64,000 bases of DNA from Armigeres subalbatus (taxonomy: Eukaryota; Arthropoda; Insecta; Diptera; Culicidae), in the NCBI RefSeq assembly GCF_024139115.2, contig NC_085140.1, forward strand, positions 425,405,781-425,469,780, read 5' to 3'. Below the pieces are notes generated by a model, which saw nothing but the letters and a program-made list of their open reading frames with translations, searched no databases and was not told where the DNA came from. Made by a program: the position numbers and the translations under genes. Shown here in pieces: positions 13,130-25,985 of this stretch. The first letter of the stretch is position 1. Each line of letters begins with the position of its first letter.

Positions 13130-13505
13130 TTGAAAATGTCATTTGGCCAGAAAAGTCTTTTGACCGAGAAGGTTATTTGGTCGAAAACACCGTCAGTTTG
13201 AAGGCAAAAAGGGCCATTTGGCAGAAGGTGTCAATTGGCAAAACTGATCCTTTGGCCGAAAAGGTCGTTTTGTAGGAAGAGTCATTTGGCCGAACGAGTA
13301 GTCACTTTTGCCCAAATTACCCGTTCTGCAAATGACAGATTCGGCTGTATGACCCGTTCTTCCAAGTGACATTTACAAAATTGCAAAATTGCTCTTTTTT
13401 CTCATAGATTATTTCATTCAAACTACATTTTCTACCATATGATCTATTCGGGCAAACGGCTCTTTCGGCCAAATTATCAGTTCTGCTGTGCGTCCCGTTC
13501 GACAT
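13130..13505. repeat. Degenerate TTTGGCCGAA minisatellite
   Basis: Diverged tandem copies of a unit of about 18-20 bp like GTCATTTGGCCGAAAAGG fill about 13135-13300. Reverse-complement traces (CGGCCAAAT, GGGCAAACGG) follow to about 13505. Related arrays lie at 29.94-30.07 kb and 34.58-34.96 kb. Confidence 0.65.
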
Positions 13506-14021
13506 CTATCCGGTAATACGCGCTCAAATTTTGAACAATTCGTCGTAAAAAATATTGTTCTTGTGTAAATTCTGATAAACCTCCCAAAGAACTTCCGATC
13601 AAATTTCCTCGAAAAATTCCAAATAATTCCCCTCAGAAATTCAAAACACTTTAACTTGGAAATTCCAAAGGATATACTGTACACACTTCAATGTATTTTA
13701 TGTGGTGAAAACGAAAAATTAATGTTTTGGGAAAATATAGAAGAACACCATTTAAAAAAATTGCCACGCCGATTCAAGTCGCCGTCGGGTCATATATGGT
13801 AGGGGTTCAGCCAAACCGTACCCAAGTGGCTTTTCGAGGATTTGTGATATTTCTGTTCGTACATGGGCGGACGTTGGTAATAGTTTCATATCAATTTAAG
13901 CATACATTTGCAGTAGTGATATCCTCAGTTATGGGGTTGAGGGACATCTGATACGATTTTACGATCAATTAAATCTGCTAAGCGAAAAGCTCAGCAGAAA
14001 AATCGGTAATTTTTTCAGCTG
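13506..14021. other. No feature seen
   Basis: AT-rich unique sequence. A 74-codon frame at 13727-13951 has no recognised family. Confidence 0.45.
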
Positions 14022-14062
14022 TCTTCTTCTTCTTTTTATTGGCATTACATCCCCACACTGCA
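14022..14062 (-). mobile_element. 3' tail of a Feilai-type SINE
   Basis: Only the 3' end survives: the minus strand reads GTGTGGGGATGTAATGCCAA followed by a GAAGAAG tail. It breaks off just where the dispersed repeat at 14084 begins. The second copy of that repeat, at 41.69 kb, also abuts a broken SINE. Confidence 0.6.
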
Positions 14063-14083
14063 CAATGGTTTGATTCGTCAACC

Positions 14084-14725
14084 TTCACGACATAAATCGA
14101 TAACCTGGAAAACCATCAGCGTTAGAGTTTTGACGTCTTCTGTAGTTAGAAAATGATCTACAAGAAGAGATCTTATTTTGGTGTAAGTTGTCATTAAAGT
14201 TACAGTGTTGTAGAGATTTTAATTCTAAGCATTTTTGCTTAAAAACATTTATTTTATCTCATATAGGTGTTGTTTTATGACAAAATGCTAAATTTAGATA
14301 AGGTGGTCCTGAAAAAAATAGTTTTTAGCTTCCCACTTTCATCAATTCAGAATATTTCTTCAAAACTGTCTTAGCATCGCTTCATGGTCTTTGGATGGCG
14401 CATCTTTTGGTTATTATATAAGATGGTTGATAGCTTCTTTTAAAGCATATTAAAGTTAAGCGTTTTTCAGTGAAAAAGTGATATTTTCTCTGAGCGTTCT
14501 ACTGCAGCTAGTAGCAAATATTAGTAAAAATTTCAATCGTAATCTGAAAGTATACATGCAGGTCCATCAAATCCATGGTATTTCATCGGTTCATCTTTTT
14601 GGTCTACCTCTTGTTTCTGACGACAGTATTATTTTTGTACGGAAAAATTAGGGGGTAGCGCCATATCATCTTTTTGGATTTTCACAATATTTGGTGGTAG
14701 AATAAAAGATGAAGAATACCGTCTT
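14084..14725 (+). repeat. Dispersed repeat R, copy 1
   Basis: From TTCACGACATAAATCGATAA through GTCTTTGGATGG to about 14640 or slightly beyond, this sequence is repeated in the same orientation at 41686-42253. It is non-coding and AT-rich with no obvious terminal inverted repeats. It may be an unclassified interspersed element. Copy 2 is cut by an assembly gap, so the right end is uncertain. Confidence 0.65.
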
Positions 14726-14849
14726 TGACCAGAGGTCGCACAGACTGAACACTTAACACCTAGACAACTGAGCTGGTGACGCAAAAGTGTAAATAATTCA
14801 GTGGACGGTGGAGAATTTTTTCGATCACAAAAGTTTCCTTCTTATCGAG

Positions 14850-14925
14850 GCGGGAATCGAGCCCACGCTCCATAGTCCATGCCTAGACGATTGACGGCGC
14901 TAACTGCAAAAGGCCACAAAAGCCC
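14850..14925 (-). mobile_element. tRNA-derived SINE head, diverged
   Basis: The minus strand contains GTTAGCGCCGTCAATCG (A-box-like) and GGGCTCGATTCCCGCCTCG (B-box-like) at tRNA spacing, with no sign of a functional cloverleaf. It fits a decayed tRNA-derived SINE rather than a tRNA gene. Confidence 0.35.
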
Positions 14926-16559
14926 CCAAAGAATCGTTCTTTATCTAAAATATTTAAAACCAACTCGTGTGAAAAGAAGTCGAAAAACCATTTTGACATT
15001 TTAACTATCGGAACAGTTTCTTGGTTAGTGTTCTCATGAAATAAATGCTTAAGAGCGCTACTTTTGTGGCGAAATACAAAATCATAACATTCAAGTTGGT
15101 TTTCATGGCTAATTCGCAGAATAATTTAATTTTCACAGTTTCTGGCAGCAAGGGTCATACCAATATTACATATGATTCCATGAACATTGATACTTGGTCC
15201 AGTAGTTCAAAAATTGCGTTTTAAAAAATAAGCTCTTCCAAAATGTTGATTTTTCGACTACCCTGGATCAGAAATTTACAAAATTAGAAAAAGTGAGTGT
15301 ATTTATTAATGATTCTTACCAAATATCAAGGAACGTCAGAGAGATATATGTGTTTCCCATGGAACAGCTTGATTTTCATTCAAAAAAAGCAAATGGTAAT
15401 GTTTTCAACATAACCGCGAGTAGACGTAGGACTCTGAAGTGTAAACGTAACGTATTTATATTTAACTTTTGGATAAAATGGATATTGATTATAGGTACTG
15501 ATATTGGAAACGACAACTTCCATGACAAGGTAGAATTATTAGCAATTTGTTTATTCAAAACTTCTGAAAAAAAACTAATAATTAAAATACATAATTAGAA
15601 TTGCTTTTACTCCAAGCAAACGTAGAGCATTTATAGATTTCTTATCATTGATAGTATATGAAGTTTAAAAAATCTTCTATTTATAAAATTTTCAGACTTG
15701 GGCAAAATGTGCTATTTTTAGGGGAACTGTCCTACTTTCCAAAACAAAAGAAATAGTGCATCAATTTCTGCTGCTTCTTTTTAAGGTTAGCATGTGCGTT
15801 TACTGCCGAAAAAATCACAACAATAAGAAACAAGTCAAGGAGCAGTACACCCAATATTTTTTTACACGGGTGTAACTCTACTAAAATAGAGGAAGAACTG
15901 CTAAAACGTCAACGAAAAATTATTTTTTGTTTTGATTCCGAACCTGAGTCTGCGTCAAGTTTAATAATACAATTTCTCAGGAAATGAAAAACAAAGAATA
16001 AGATAAAATTTTATTTAAATATTCTTCTGGAAATTATTTGTTGCGAACTTTTTTTAAAACATTCAGATGTAATATACAGCAAAAATTTTCTAATCTAAAA
16101 TGTGATATTAACACCATTAATACGATTGTGCATCTTCAATTGCATACGCTTTCTGCAAACAAATGAAAGTAATTATTTCTAATCAAATTTTATTTCTTCC
16201 CTTGCGTTGTTGATTTTTTGCTCAGAAATCAGAACTGTTATAATGACAATTCACAAGTTTTAATGCACGGGCCGTTTAGTACTTTTAAGCACAACTTAAC
16301 ATATGGCTGGCCAGCATGACATGACTCTTACCCATCCTGGACCATGTGGACTATGGAAACCAATCACCTGGATGATAGACCAAATCTCTCTAATTTTATT
16401 CTTCTTCATCGACCACCGCTGTCCTCTGCTGCTCTTAGGCCATCATCGGCCCCTAGCTGTGAACTCTGAGCTGATGCGGATGTGCGATTGCATCCATCGC
16501 AACCGACACCACTGCATCCGCTGACCATCATCAAACAGCAGAATGACAAAAAATGCGCC
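14926..16559. other. AT-rich stretch, nothing recognised
   Basis: No gene, RNA or repeat boundary could be supported. The 101-codon frame at 15293-15598 is AT-rich, overlaps an antisense frame and has no recognised family. Confidence 0.45.
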
Positions 16560-16990
16560 CGCTTCTTTCATGCATATCTTGCTGACCCACCGGCAGTTCT
16601 AATTTGCTGGTGACTGCATGCTGTCGCTGTGTAGGTAAACACAGCGAACGCATTCCTTGTCGTGTTTCTGGACGAGCCGGACGTATTTTACTCCCGTGTC
16701 CCATCACGTGACGCGCTTTATACCGCTAGAGTTTTTTTTCCGTTTAGTATTCTGGCGGGTTGTTTTTATATCGTTAAGTTGCCCACGCGAGAGCAAAGCT
16801 AGTTGGCGCGGGGTGATCGTAGGGAACGGTTTCACTAGTTGGCGAAGGCCGTTCTAGCGATGCGGCCATTGCAGTCTCGTTAGTTTGGCTTTTTTTTTCA
16901 CCGAAGTGCCGCGACGACGACTGGGTAATTAATCAGCACTCAGGTCGTCATCGACAACGCTACCTACCTGCAGGCAGCAAACAAGGCTAA
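16560..16990. promoter_or_regulatory. CpG-rich promoter-like block
   Basis: GC and CpG content are high against AT-rich flanks, with strings such as ACGTGACGCGC, GCGATGCGGCC and GCCGCGACGACG. TATATCG lies at about 16767, and GTTAGT initiator-like motifs and a downstream GGTCGTCATCGAC follow. This could be a promoter and 5' untranslated exon, direction unknown. No adjacent coding exon was found. Confidence 0.25.
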
Positions 16991-17599
16991 GTAAAAAGAT
17001 TGTATCCGTATTGTCTTCTTTGCATTCGTTTAATCTTCAATCCACGCACCAGTGGTGAAGCTTTGTGTGCTTTTTCCCGCCTGTCGTTAGGCAAGGGTGG
17101 CACTGTTGGCATTAGAGAGGGACGAAACGCAAAAAAAGGTTGCTCTGAAATTATTATTGGTAACTTTGAATTTTTTTTCTTCTTTTTTTTGTGTGTGTGT
17201 TTGTTTTATTATTATTATAATTAAAACCTATTAGGTATTTATTTTTTTCTCTTCTATTTTTTAGAGGGGGGGATTTTGTATTACATTTCATGGATTTAGA
17301 AGAAAAACGGAGGCGAGACGTACGCCTCCCAAAGACAAATGTGGTTCGCACGTGATTCTACCCAGGCTTCTTCGCTCTGGCCTCTTGGGTTGTTTATCAT
17401 TTTCGGCAGAAAGTGAAAGTGCTATTGATTTCCCAGGAACTTCAACGCGTGATTTGACGCGGGTTACGTCGTTCTCCTTGAAAAACTGATTTTCATCAAA
17501 TCAATCGGAACAAACTACGTGTAATCCGCACCTACATGCCCAGGACACGTAAATGCTACCGCAAAAGACCAGAACTTGGTAATGTGGAATATTTAGTTT
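16991..17599. other. No gene; poly-T and GT-rich tracts
   Basis: Contains a T-rich, GT-containing stretch at about 17170-17270. Nothing else recognised. Confidence 0.4.
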
Positions 17600-17649
17600 G
17601 GTGTGTTCTCGCGGGAGGGTCGAGAGATTGAAGGCGTAACTAATGCAGC

Positions 17650-18690
17650 GATTTGACTTGTAAGGATGTGCTTGCAGGAAAAGCGTCGTTTAAAGAATGC
17701 CCTGCAATCTACTACCGTGGATATTCTGGACTGCAAGGAATTGCATTCAGTGCAGCCATGGTAGATGGTAAAAAGTGCTATATTCAAAGTCAGGGTTCGC
17801 TATGGGTAACGCCCATGGTTCGATACTCTAAAATATGTAGATATCGAAGCCATGTTGTTTCCGGTGCGTCTTTTTGTACCCAGAGTTTTTCAATTGCACC
17901 AATCAGCAAACAGTTGGGGTAATAATTGCCGAGTTTTTTATAACAAGTCTCTGTTGTGGCAAATAAGCCTTTGAAAGGCATAGGGAGGAGTCCTGCCAAA
18001 TAAATAAGTTACAAAAGGCGCTTATGACAGGTATGGACTTCCCTACGGTTTCCAGTAAGAATGTCCAGTGTACAAAAAGCGCACCCAAAAAGTTAAGCGT
18101 TCATTAGTATAAAGCGCTCTGGGCAGTCGTATGCAGAAATGGTGAAGTCGCAAGATTACATCCGCAACTGCCATCACAACGGCACGATGCTATTTCAGCC
18201 GCCGTTCTGCTAAGTGATTTTAAGGATGTCATTTCCACAGACGAATCCTGACTCTGACGTAGCCGATATGGATGATTCTGGTGGAGGTACATGCACCCGA
18301 AAAGAGGAAGAAACTGTCTTCCCCGGGATTGCGCCGTAAGAAAACAAAAATCATCTCCAGAAGCTTGCCTCAAACTGATGGTAATGGGGATTATTTAAAA
18401 ACTCAGTTAACCTGGTTCATACTGCTCCTTTTGACCCCATGTTGCAGTAAGACATTCCCGCTATTGCCCAAAACTGATGTTACGCAGCAGTTATCAGGCA
18501 AGGAAGATCACTGAGCAGAAAAATCATACTCGGTGCACTTCTAAGAAAAGAATCTCGTTCAAGCGAGGATTGATATCTCTTTAAGGATCTTGTGGATCGT
18601 ATTTTGAACTTGTTCAATATTCTGAATTCATTGAGGCCAATTCATTGACCTCTTTTATTCCAACAGTTGAAAGTTATCTGGAAGTACTTG
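17650..18690 (+). pseudogene. ORF1 (Gag-like) relic of the non-LTR element
   Basis: Fragments include the open piece at 17653-17922 and a Ser/Lys/Arg-rich segment at about 18300-18390 (SSPGLRRKKTKIISRSLPQ), typical of the end of ORF1 nucleic-acid-binding proteins. The zinc knuckles expected of this protein are not clearly readable. Placed as ORF1 mainly by its position immediately before the endonuclease. Confidence 0.4.
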
Positions 18691-18756
18691 ATTGTTTCAA
18701 GGGTCTTTTCACAGGATTTGTATCTTTCGATGGATAATACGACCATACAAGATACA

Positions 18757-21700
18757 ATTCACTGTGCTGCAGTGGAACTGTCATAGTCTGAAACATAAAT
18801 TGGACGTGTGTTTGCTTTTAATTCGCAACCTGATTGCGATATATTTGCAATTTCAGAAACATGGCTTTCTTCTGAAGACGAAATCAACTTCAATGATTTT
18901 AACATTATTCGCCAAGATCGGAATGATTAACATGGTGGCGTTCTTTTGGGAATCAAAAATGTCACACTTTCTACAAAATTCCCATTCCGACTGTTAATGG
19001 TTTAGAAATCGTCGCCGTTGCCAAGTAAATGTAAAGAATAAAGACCTTTGCATAGCTTCAGTGTATATTCTCCAAATGCCCTACCAATCGTTTGCATCTT
19101 TGGAGCGCAGTTCTCTTTATCATCCCTAGTTTTAATACTGGGTGATATGAATGCACATGGTCAGTGCATACGAAATTAGAGACGATAACAGAGCGCCTAT
19201 TTTCTATGATTTGTGCGACGATTTCAACTTCGAAGACGTTGAACACAGGCGAAGTAACTCGAATAGGACCTCAAGGTCAGGAAAGTCGAATAGATCTGTG
19301 TTTGCGTCTTTAATTCACTATCATTAGATTCCACGTGGAAGGTAATCCAAGATCCTCGAAGTGGTAGTGACCACATGCCGACAGTCACCACAATCAACCG
19401 CGCGGCTATCATCGATCAGCGCCAGTTAATGTTCCTTTTCGACCTCACGAAAACACGACTGGCAAAAATTTGCATCGGCGGTAAATACTGGTATTGATTC
19501 AACTGATATTCTTCCCTCCACCGGATGAGCATTGATTCCTCACCGAATTCGATTCATAAAAGCGCACTAGAAGCTTCACAGAAACGACGCGTTCCAAGCA
19601 CATCTGTCGGTACAGCACTCAGCCACTTCCTGGATGTGGGATGACAATGTACTAAGTTGTATTCCTGAGAAATCTGGATGCCTTTCAAGGCTTTCTGTAA
19701 ACATTTGAAGGTTCGAGGCTTTCGAAGAGTATTTGAGTTTGGAAAGAAAGCTCAAAAATCTTCTCAAGGCTAAAAAACGTAGCTACTCATGACGTTTCGT
19801 CGAGGGACTACTGTCACGAGAAACCCTTAACGACAAGATTCTGGGAAAAATGTTTTTAAACATGCGGTCTCATTTCCACCCAACGAGAGTGAAGAACATC
19901 TAATCGATGGATATCTAACTTCGCAAAAAGGTCTGTCCCAGATTCCGTACCAGCAGAACTGCCATTTCTGGAGAATCAACAATGGATCCCGGTTCTTTGG
20001 ATGGACCCATTCACAACGCTGGAACCCTATGTTCCCTTCTTTTCATCGAACACCTTGGCTCCGGGACGTGACAACATCAAATCTAATCTTCTAAAAACCT
20101 CCCAGATATCGGGTAAAAAGACGATTTACCTGACCTGTACAACTGTTGGCCGCCTGGAGGCGTACAAAATTGTGCCACCTGAATGGGCGGGCAGGTCAAA
20201 GTAAGAGCTATTCAAAAGCTCGTTTTAGCACCGTCTAATCACAATTCATACCGACCGATTGACTTTGTGTTGTCGCTGTAACATGAGAAAACGGCTGGAG
20301 AAAATGATCCTTCTGCAAGACTTGACCATTGGCCGAGCAAAATGCGGTCACCGCCAACATACTCAATTCTGGTTTCAGCAAGGTAAAGGAACAAATGACT
20401 GTCTAGCGTTGCTGTTTCAGATATTCAGAAGGTCAATGCGCATAAGGAGCAACTGGTTTCAGTTTTCTTGGATATTACGGGCGCTATTGATTCTGTTTCC
20501 ATAGAAGCACTGTTTAAAAATCTGCAGGTAGTGGATTACCCGTTATTTTGAATAATTTCTTGTACAATTCTGCTGCCAGTAAAACACATGAACTTTACTC
20601 ACCGTACTCTGATAACTTCCAGAAATAGCTATGTATGGGCCTTCCTCGGGTTCATAAGCTTAAGTCCCTTGGCTTTACAATTTCTATGTTAAAGATATTG
20701 ACAATTGTCAAGGACAATGCACGCTTAGACAACTCGTAGATGATGCTGCAGATCTCCCTAAGAGGTTCATGTGCAGAAGTCCTGCAAAAGACGATTGCAG
20801 AAATTCTAAATAACTCAACGACTGTTTGGGCTAGAGCATTTAGGGATCGAGTTCTTCTGCAAAAAATCAATTGCTTGTGTTTACTACATGCGGTACCCTG
20901 CTCAACTGAAACCAAAGCTGTTGAAAGATGATATAAAACCAATCTTTTACTTGAATACCTTTGGGGTCTGGTTTGATTCTAAGTGTACCCAAGACCCATA
21001 TTGATTATTTTCCATTTGTTAGAGAAATGCCGAAAAAGGATCCATTTTCTCCGTTCTCCATCTCCGGAACATGGTGAAGCGCTCACCCGGAAGACCTCCT
21101 ATCAACCAGCATAAATGACTATTCTCTCTGTTTTAGAGTATGGCTCTTTCTGGCCTTCTCAGCAGCTGAGTGCCGTTCTTAATCAAATTGGAACGAATTC
21201 AATATCGTTGTTTCCAGTGTATTGCCCTTTGCATGTATGTATTCAATGCATAACATGAGTCTGGAGGGTGCTTCATGGAGTCCCTCCTCAGCAATTGGGT
21301 TATTGGGAGCTTCCTAATTTAGAATACTGATTGAAATGTGGGCAAGTAACACAATTTGCATTAGAAAAATCTCTGATAACATGGGCTTGAACTGGCTCAT
21401 CATCCAAGATACCTGCGAGTCTATCTCAACGGTATATCGACAGATCTCTGTCTTCCATGTTATAATCCAACCTCGAGTTCACTTCACAACGACAGTCTTT
21501 CAATTGAATAATACGATCTGTCCATGAAAAACACGCTACTCAAGGAAATGGGGCTCAGATCATCTTCGACAACATCTATCCCTTCCATTTTTTCTGAAAA
21601 ATATGAATACAACAATTCGTGAATAACAGATATTTCACTGATGGTTCTTGCATTAACGGATCCACTCATTTCAAGCTTTCAACGTAAATTCAACCATCTT

Positions 21701-22400
21701 TCCGAAAACTTTAAGAACCGTGCTCGGTTTATAAAGGTGCTGAGCTGGCAGCAATTAATTTCGCTTTGGGGATAATTTCCAATCAGCTCAGTAGACCACA
21801 TTATTTCATCTTCCTTTGTTAGTCTTAGTTCTACTGAGTACTCCGGTCAGATGAAATTTGTAAGCACGCATCTTTACTTTCTTACAATCAGGCAGAGAGC
21901 AGATGCGTGATTTGGTCGAAAGATCATTCCAAGATTACCTTTGTATATCCCATCCTATTGCCTAACGTATGGTAATGAGAAGGGCGCACTGCTAGGGCAA
22001 AGGTGTGCGTACAGGAAGGTGTAAGTTTTTGATAGACAAATCTCGACACCAACGAGTTTTTCCTATTAGTCCGTCAGAGGTTTCTTCCTAAAATTGGCAA
22101 ATGATTTGGTCAAGGTAACGAACTTGGACGGTGGCCTCTTTTCCATAGTTCCTAAAGTTTCTAAAAGGAAATGGTTCAGAGGTGAGGACTTAAGCCGAGG
22201 CCTTCCATTCGCATTGATGTCGAGACTTCATGTCCAAATCACTATTCACCAAACGCATTAATTTTACAGAATAAACCTGGCTGAGGCAACCCATGTAGGT
22301 GTGGAGCCGGTTACGATGACATCGATCACGTAGTTTGGTATCGTTTCGGAAAAACGACGCCTCCGAAAGAGAGCAACTATTGACACCCTTTTGTGGCCTG
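18757..22400 (+). pseudogene. ORF2 relic: endonuclease, RT, RNase H and C-terminal finger
   Basis: Endonuclease: FTVLQWNCHSLKHKLD near 18757, FAISETWLSSEDEINF near 18850 (catalytic Glu in SETW) and LGDMNAHG near 19140. RT: LVDDAADLP near 20730 matches the (Y)VDD active-site region, followed by thumb-region traces (WSAHPEDLLS near 21080; LEYGSF near 21137; CMYSMHNMSLEG near 21235). RNase H: YFTDGSCINGST near 21631. Tail: GYDDIDHVVW near 22310, with Cys residues partly lost. More than ten frame breaks separate these blocks, so it is a dead copy. Confidence 0.72.
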
Positions 22401-22876
22401 AGGTAAACAACCCTACAGGGAAGCAAGAGGTGTCAGATCGCGATGTGTTTTAGGCGCAGGCCAATTATGCTCTTTCTTTGGGCTCGTCTGATACAGAAAA
22501 GTCTAATTCCCTATCTTTTTTTTCTTTCTCGTTTTTGTTTTTGTCTTATTGTTCTGTGTAATACGAAGCTATACATCCGGAAGATGCTCTTTGACGAACC
22601 ACAACTCGAGCCCGACGCTATTATACCGTTATTGATGTCAAATACCCGGATGATAGCTGGAAAGACCTCAAACCTAAATCCTAAACTCTAGTCCGTCCTG
22701 AAATTACGCAATCTAACCTTGAGTCGCCATTAGTATCTTGGTCTCATAATTTTTCCTTTACTAACTGTTGATACAGATGATATCGATTGGTAAACATTGA
22801 CAAGTCCTTTCGGCTCCGTTAAGTGTTATACATACCTGAGCCTGTCAAATAAAATACAATAGATAAAAAAAAAAAA

Positions 22877-23374
22877 ACACAGCGAACGAACGAACGAAAC
22901 GAAAAAACGCGCTGGTCAACAAAAAGCACGTTGGCATGCGCTGCTGTCACAAATTGAAATGACTCCTGTACACGACAGGCACTGCTTCTTTTATACACAA
23001 AGAAAATCTTCCGGTAGATTCCAAGGCCTGTGATATACTGCATTCTGATATCCAAAGTAGAAAATGTACGGGATTGGTTACATATGAAATTTTGTACTGG
23101 CTTTTCTGACAAGAAATCTGAAATTTCTAATAGCTTATTGTTATTAATCTCAAGTTTCAGTTTCTGGAATAGGCAAAATGGTGGAGGAGTGTCCGAGCCG
23201 ATCAATATATAAATCTTAAAAATCCATCGAAAGATAAATACGCTAGTAACGTTCAAAATCTTCCCTTTCAGAAGCGTAACGCTCTCGATTTCCAAAAAAC
23301 CTTAAAATGACACCCAGTATAGTAAAGAAAGACTTAAGTCCTACGTCAAAACTAATATCTATCAAACTAATCGA
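22877..23374. other. No gene seen beyond the poly-A of the retrotransposon
   Basis: Starts with CGAACGAACGAAACG-like sequence and then AT-rich DNA. A 158-codon minus-strand frame (23295-22819) covers most of it, but it runs into the retrotransposon poly-A end, is Phe/Ile-rich and lacks a recognised domain, so I do not call it a gene. Confidence 0.4.
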
Positions 23375-23400
23375 NNNNNNNNNNNNNNNNNNNNNNNNNN
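23375..23400. other. Assembly gap (26 N)
   Basis: A run of 26 unknown bases. True size and content are unknown. Confidence 0.98.
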
Positions 23401-23769
23401 TCAACCAAGTTTTGTAAGAGAATTTATCGAAAACGTAATTTCAACCATCTGCATTGATGAAACACCCAACCGTGGTGAATCGTCTTCACCCTCTGTAAAT
23501 CAGTACCTTCTCGTGCTCTATGGAGGTTCATCAGAATCGGTTGCAGCCCATATCGGCCGGGCACTTCACACTAGATATTGACCCCTTTGCCTTGCCTCTC
23601 GATGGTCAGCCAGTGAGCTGGGCCGCAGGGCCAAGTCCAATCGTCGTCATTCGGTCAGACCGTCAATCGGACTTTGCCAAAATAACGAAAACACCCGCCT
23701 TCGGCATGCAGCGCCGTCAGTGGCGCAGTAAGCTACCAGCAGATGCTCTCTAACTGGCGCGGTATTAGG

Positions 23770-23795
23770 TATAAATCATCTGCCTCGTTAGTTGA
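23770..23795 (+). promoter_or_regulatory. Weak core-promoter candidate (TATAAAT plus initiator-like)
   Basis: TATAAAT starts at 23770 and an arthropod-initiator-like CGTTAGTTG follows about 20 bp later, downstream of a locally GC-rich block (23520-23760). No clear coding exon follows, so this may be the start of an untranslated exon or chance. Confidence 0.22.
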
Positions 23796-25554
23796 TTAGT
23801 TAAACGAACGGTCATACATTTCCATGCAACATTAGGTTTGAACTTTGCCGCGAGTAGAACCTCAATCGTCACTCGTTATTGTTTCTTCTCATTTTCAATT
23901 TGAGTTTGTTTGGCTAATGATGCCAATTTGCGGACAGATAGGAATTTGGAACACGATCGCGCATCGAAGTCATCTGTGTCCAGGAGAATCTGTCGAGGAC
24001 CTCGACATGGCGCTTCGGATGAATGCAGGTGCTTGGGATTTTCTTTTGCTGTTTGTGTTGGCAAAGCGAACGTTTACTGCCTGTATGAAGAGTGATGATT
24101 CTTTTTGAATGATGCATTGATGTGTGATAGGTCTACGTTGGGGCAATGTCGGCCGTCGAATTTGTGGTTTGCTCGTGCGAAATAGTGGCGCATAAGTGGT
24201 ATAGTGTTACCTCAGAAGAAACAGACGGTCGTCCGTTTGTACTTGTGAGACAGATGTGCGCCGAAGAGCAAAAATAGAAGATCGCACTATTTTTAAAATC
24301 AGTCGGGAGGTGTCTGAAGGCGATGGTTATCAAATATCGTATAGATAATCTATGCGGCAAAAAAACGCCGTTGGTTCGGTTTTGGTATTGCGATTTTCCA
24401 ACAGTGGACGGTGGGCGGAAAGTCTGTGCGGAAATTCAAACGCCACGACGACGTCAGAGAAAACGTGACTTTACTTCTGTTGCTGCTATTTCGGATACCA
24501 GGTCGAAAAATGGATTATACGCTTGGAACGCTAAGAAAAAATTGTTTATAAATTATGCGATGTGGTTCACTCCATCTAACATATTTTTATCAAGCATGGC
24601 ATTACATTTTGAATTATGAATTTCTAAAATTTTCTATAATAAAAACGATAATTAGATTAAAAAATAATTTGCAATACGAAATCAGAGAACGATCTTCTAG
24701 TCTAAGTCAAAATATCGTATTTTTAAGATACAAATATAAAGTCGACTTTTCACACATAACCAGCGGATGGCAGATTTTAATACAGTTCTCCTAAGAAGCT
24801 TACAGAAATCTGTATACATCATTATAATTATTGTATTAAAATAATACAGATTGTATATTATTTTAATACAATATTTTATAAAAAGCTTACAGAATCATTA
24901 TACTGCCCAGATTTTTACTCAATAATTGTCAGATTTGTTTTTGGTGCAAGTATTTGAAAATAAATTACAAAGTAATGGCTGCCTAATTCAAATTATGTTC
25001 GAAGCATGGCCCATTGTTCTTGAAATAATTATCCCAAATAAATGAACACGGTACGCCCAACGCTGTATGTTTTTTATTTAAAAAATCAGTTTATCGGAAT
25101 CTATCGAGGACGAAATAACATCCGTAAAAATGATGCTTTGCTCTTTTGATGAGTGATCACTTTGGTAATTCCTCAATCCTCCTCGACTTCAGGATTTTTA
25201 AAGGTTCATATTCATATTCAGATTAGAAAATTGTCACTTGTCATTTTCGAAATGATCCGGAATGAAGTCAAATGCACTAAATACCCTCAGAGCACACTCT
25301 ATGACGTAAAACACGTACGTACATTTGGAAGGTTAAAGCTAACCTGGTGGTAAACCAAAAACTTCAGAACTCAATTTTATGAATTTGTTTGTCAAAACAT
25401 GAATGTTATCCAAGGTTCAAACTGATCATCACTTCCTTCGGCCATATTTTTGCGATGTAGAGTAAGGACCATATACCTAAAACAATTCCCTAAACTTTTT
25501 TTAATAAAGCTTAGGAGGCATTCCACGAGGCATTGTCGATCCTGAGCGACCATT
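23796..25554. other. No supported gene; AT-rich with one perfect short hairpin
   Basis: Overlapping short frames at 23845-24117 on both strands are unconvincing. At about 24831-24871 TGTATTAAAATAATA and its exact reverse complement form a 15-bp stem with a short loop. Otherwise nothing is recognised. Confidence 0.4.
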
Positions 25555-25559
25555 TCGAA

Positions 25560-25985
25560 AATATTTGAAACTCTGCACAGTTTTTCAATTTCATCTAAAT
25601 CATCATTTTCGATATCAAATCTTCATATTGAGTCCGACTCTTTTCAAAAGGGTGTATGTGAAAATGGTTCAAAATATTTAAAAAGCTACAGCAAAAACGG
25701 AAATTCGATTGTTCAGATTTTTTCAGCAAAGTTAGACAACTAAATGGTGATTCTTAAGAAATGTACACAGTAAAAAAAAATTTTTGCCTTTAAAAATATC
25801 ATTTTGTCACAAAAACTCAAATATCTCAAAACCCTATCTTTTCGAACGTAATTTTTAGGAAAACGGTCCATTATATTAGCTATCTCACATAAAAATTGGT
25901 GATGGTAAACTAATAAACAAAAAAGTTATGACATTTCAAACATTTCACTTTCACATTTAGTAAAAAAAATTTTTTTCTGTGTAAG
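25560..25985 (+). repeat. Left terminal inverted repeat of the 3.6-kb transposon
   Basis: Pairs with 28785-29200 in reverse complement. Contains GGGTGTATGTGAAAATGGTT and AACGGTCCATTATATTAGCT, both found inverted on the right. Right-arm differences are mostly substitutions and small indels. Confidence 0.8.

Larger units (their letters stand above)
17600..22876 (+). mobile_element. Decayed non-LTR retrotransposon, I/Loa-like group
   Basis: Traces of every expected module lie in order on the plus strand: ORF1-like sequence, AP-type endonuclease, reverse transcriptase, RNase H and a C-terminal zinc-finger-like tail. A 3' untranslated region follows and ends in AATAAAATACAATAGAT plus a run of A at about 22865-22876. 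Stops and frameshifts occur every few dozen codons, so it is inactive. The family name is an inference from WNCHSLKHK in the endonuclease and from having an RNase H domain. The left edge is not defined. Confidence 0.75.

Noticed and set aside
22819..23295. 158-codon minus-strand frame
   Set aside because: It runs into the poly-A end of the non-LTR relic, is Phe/Ile-rich and shows no domain. It could be chance in AT-rich DNA.
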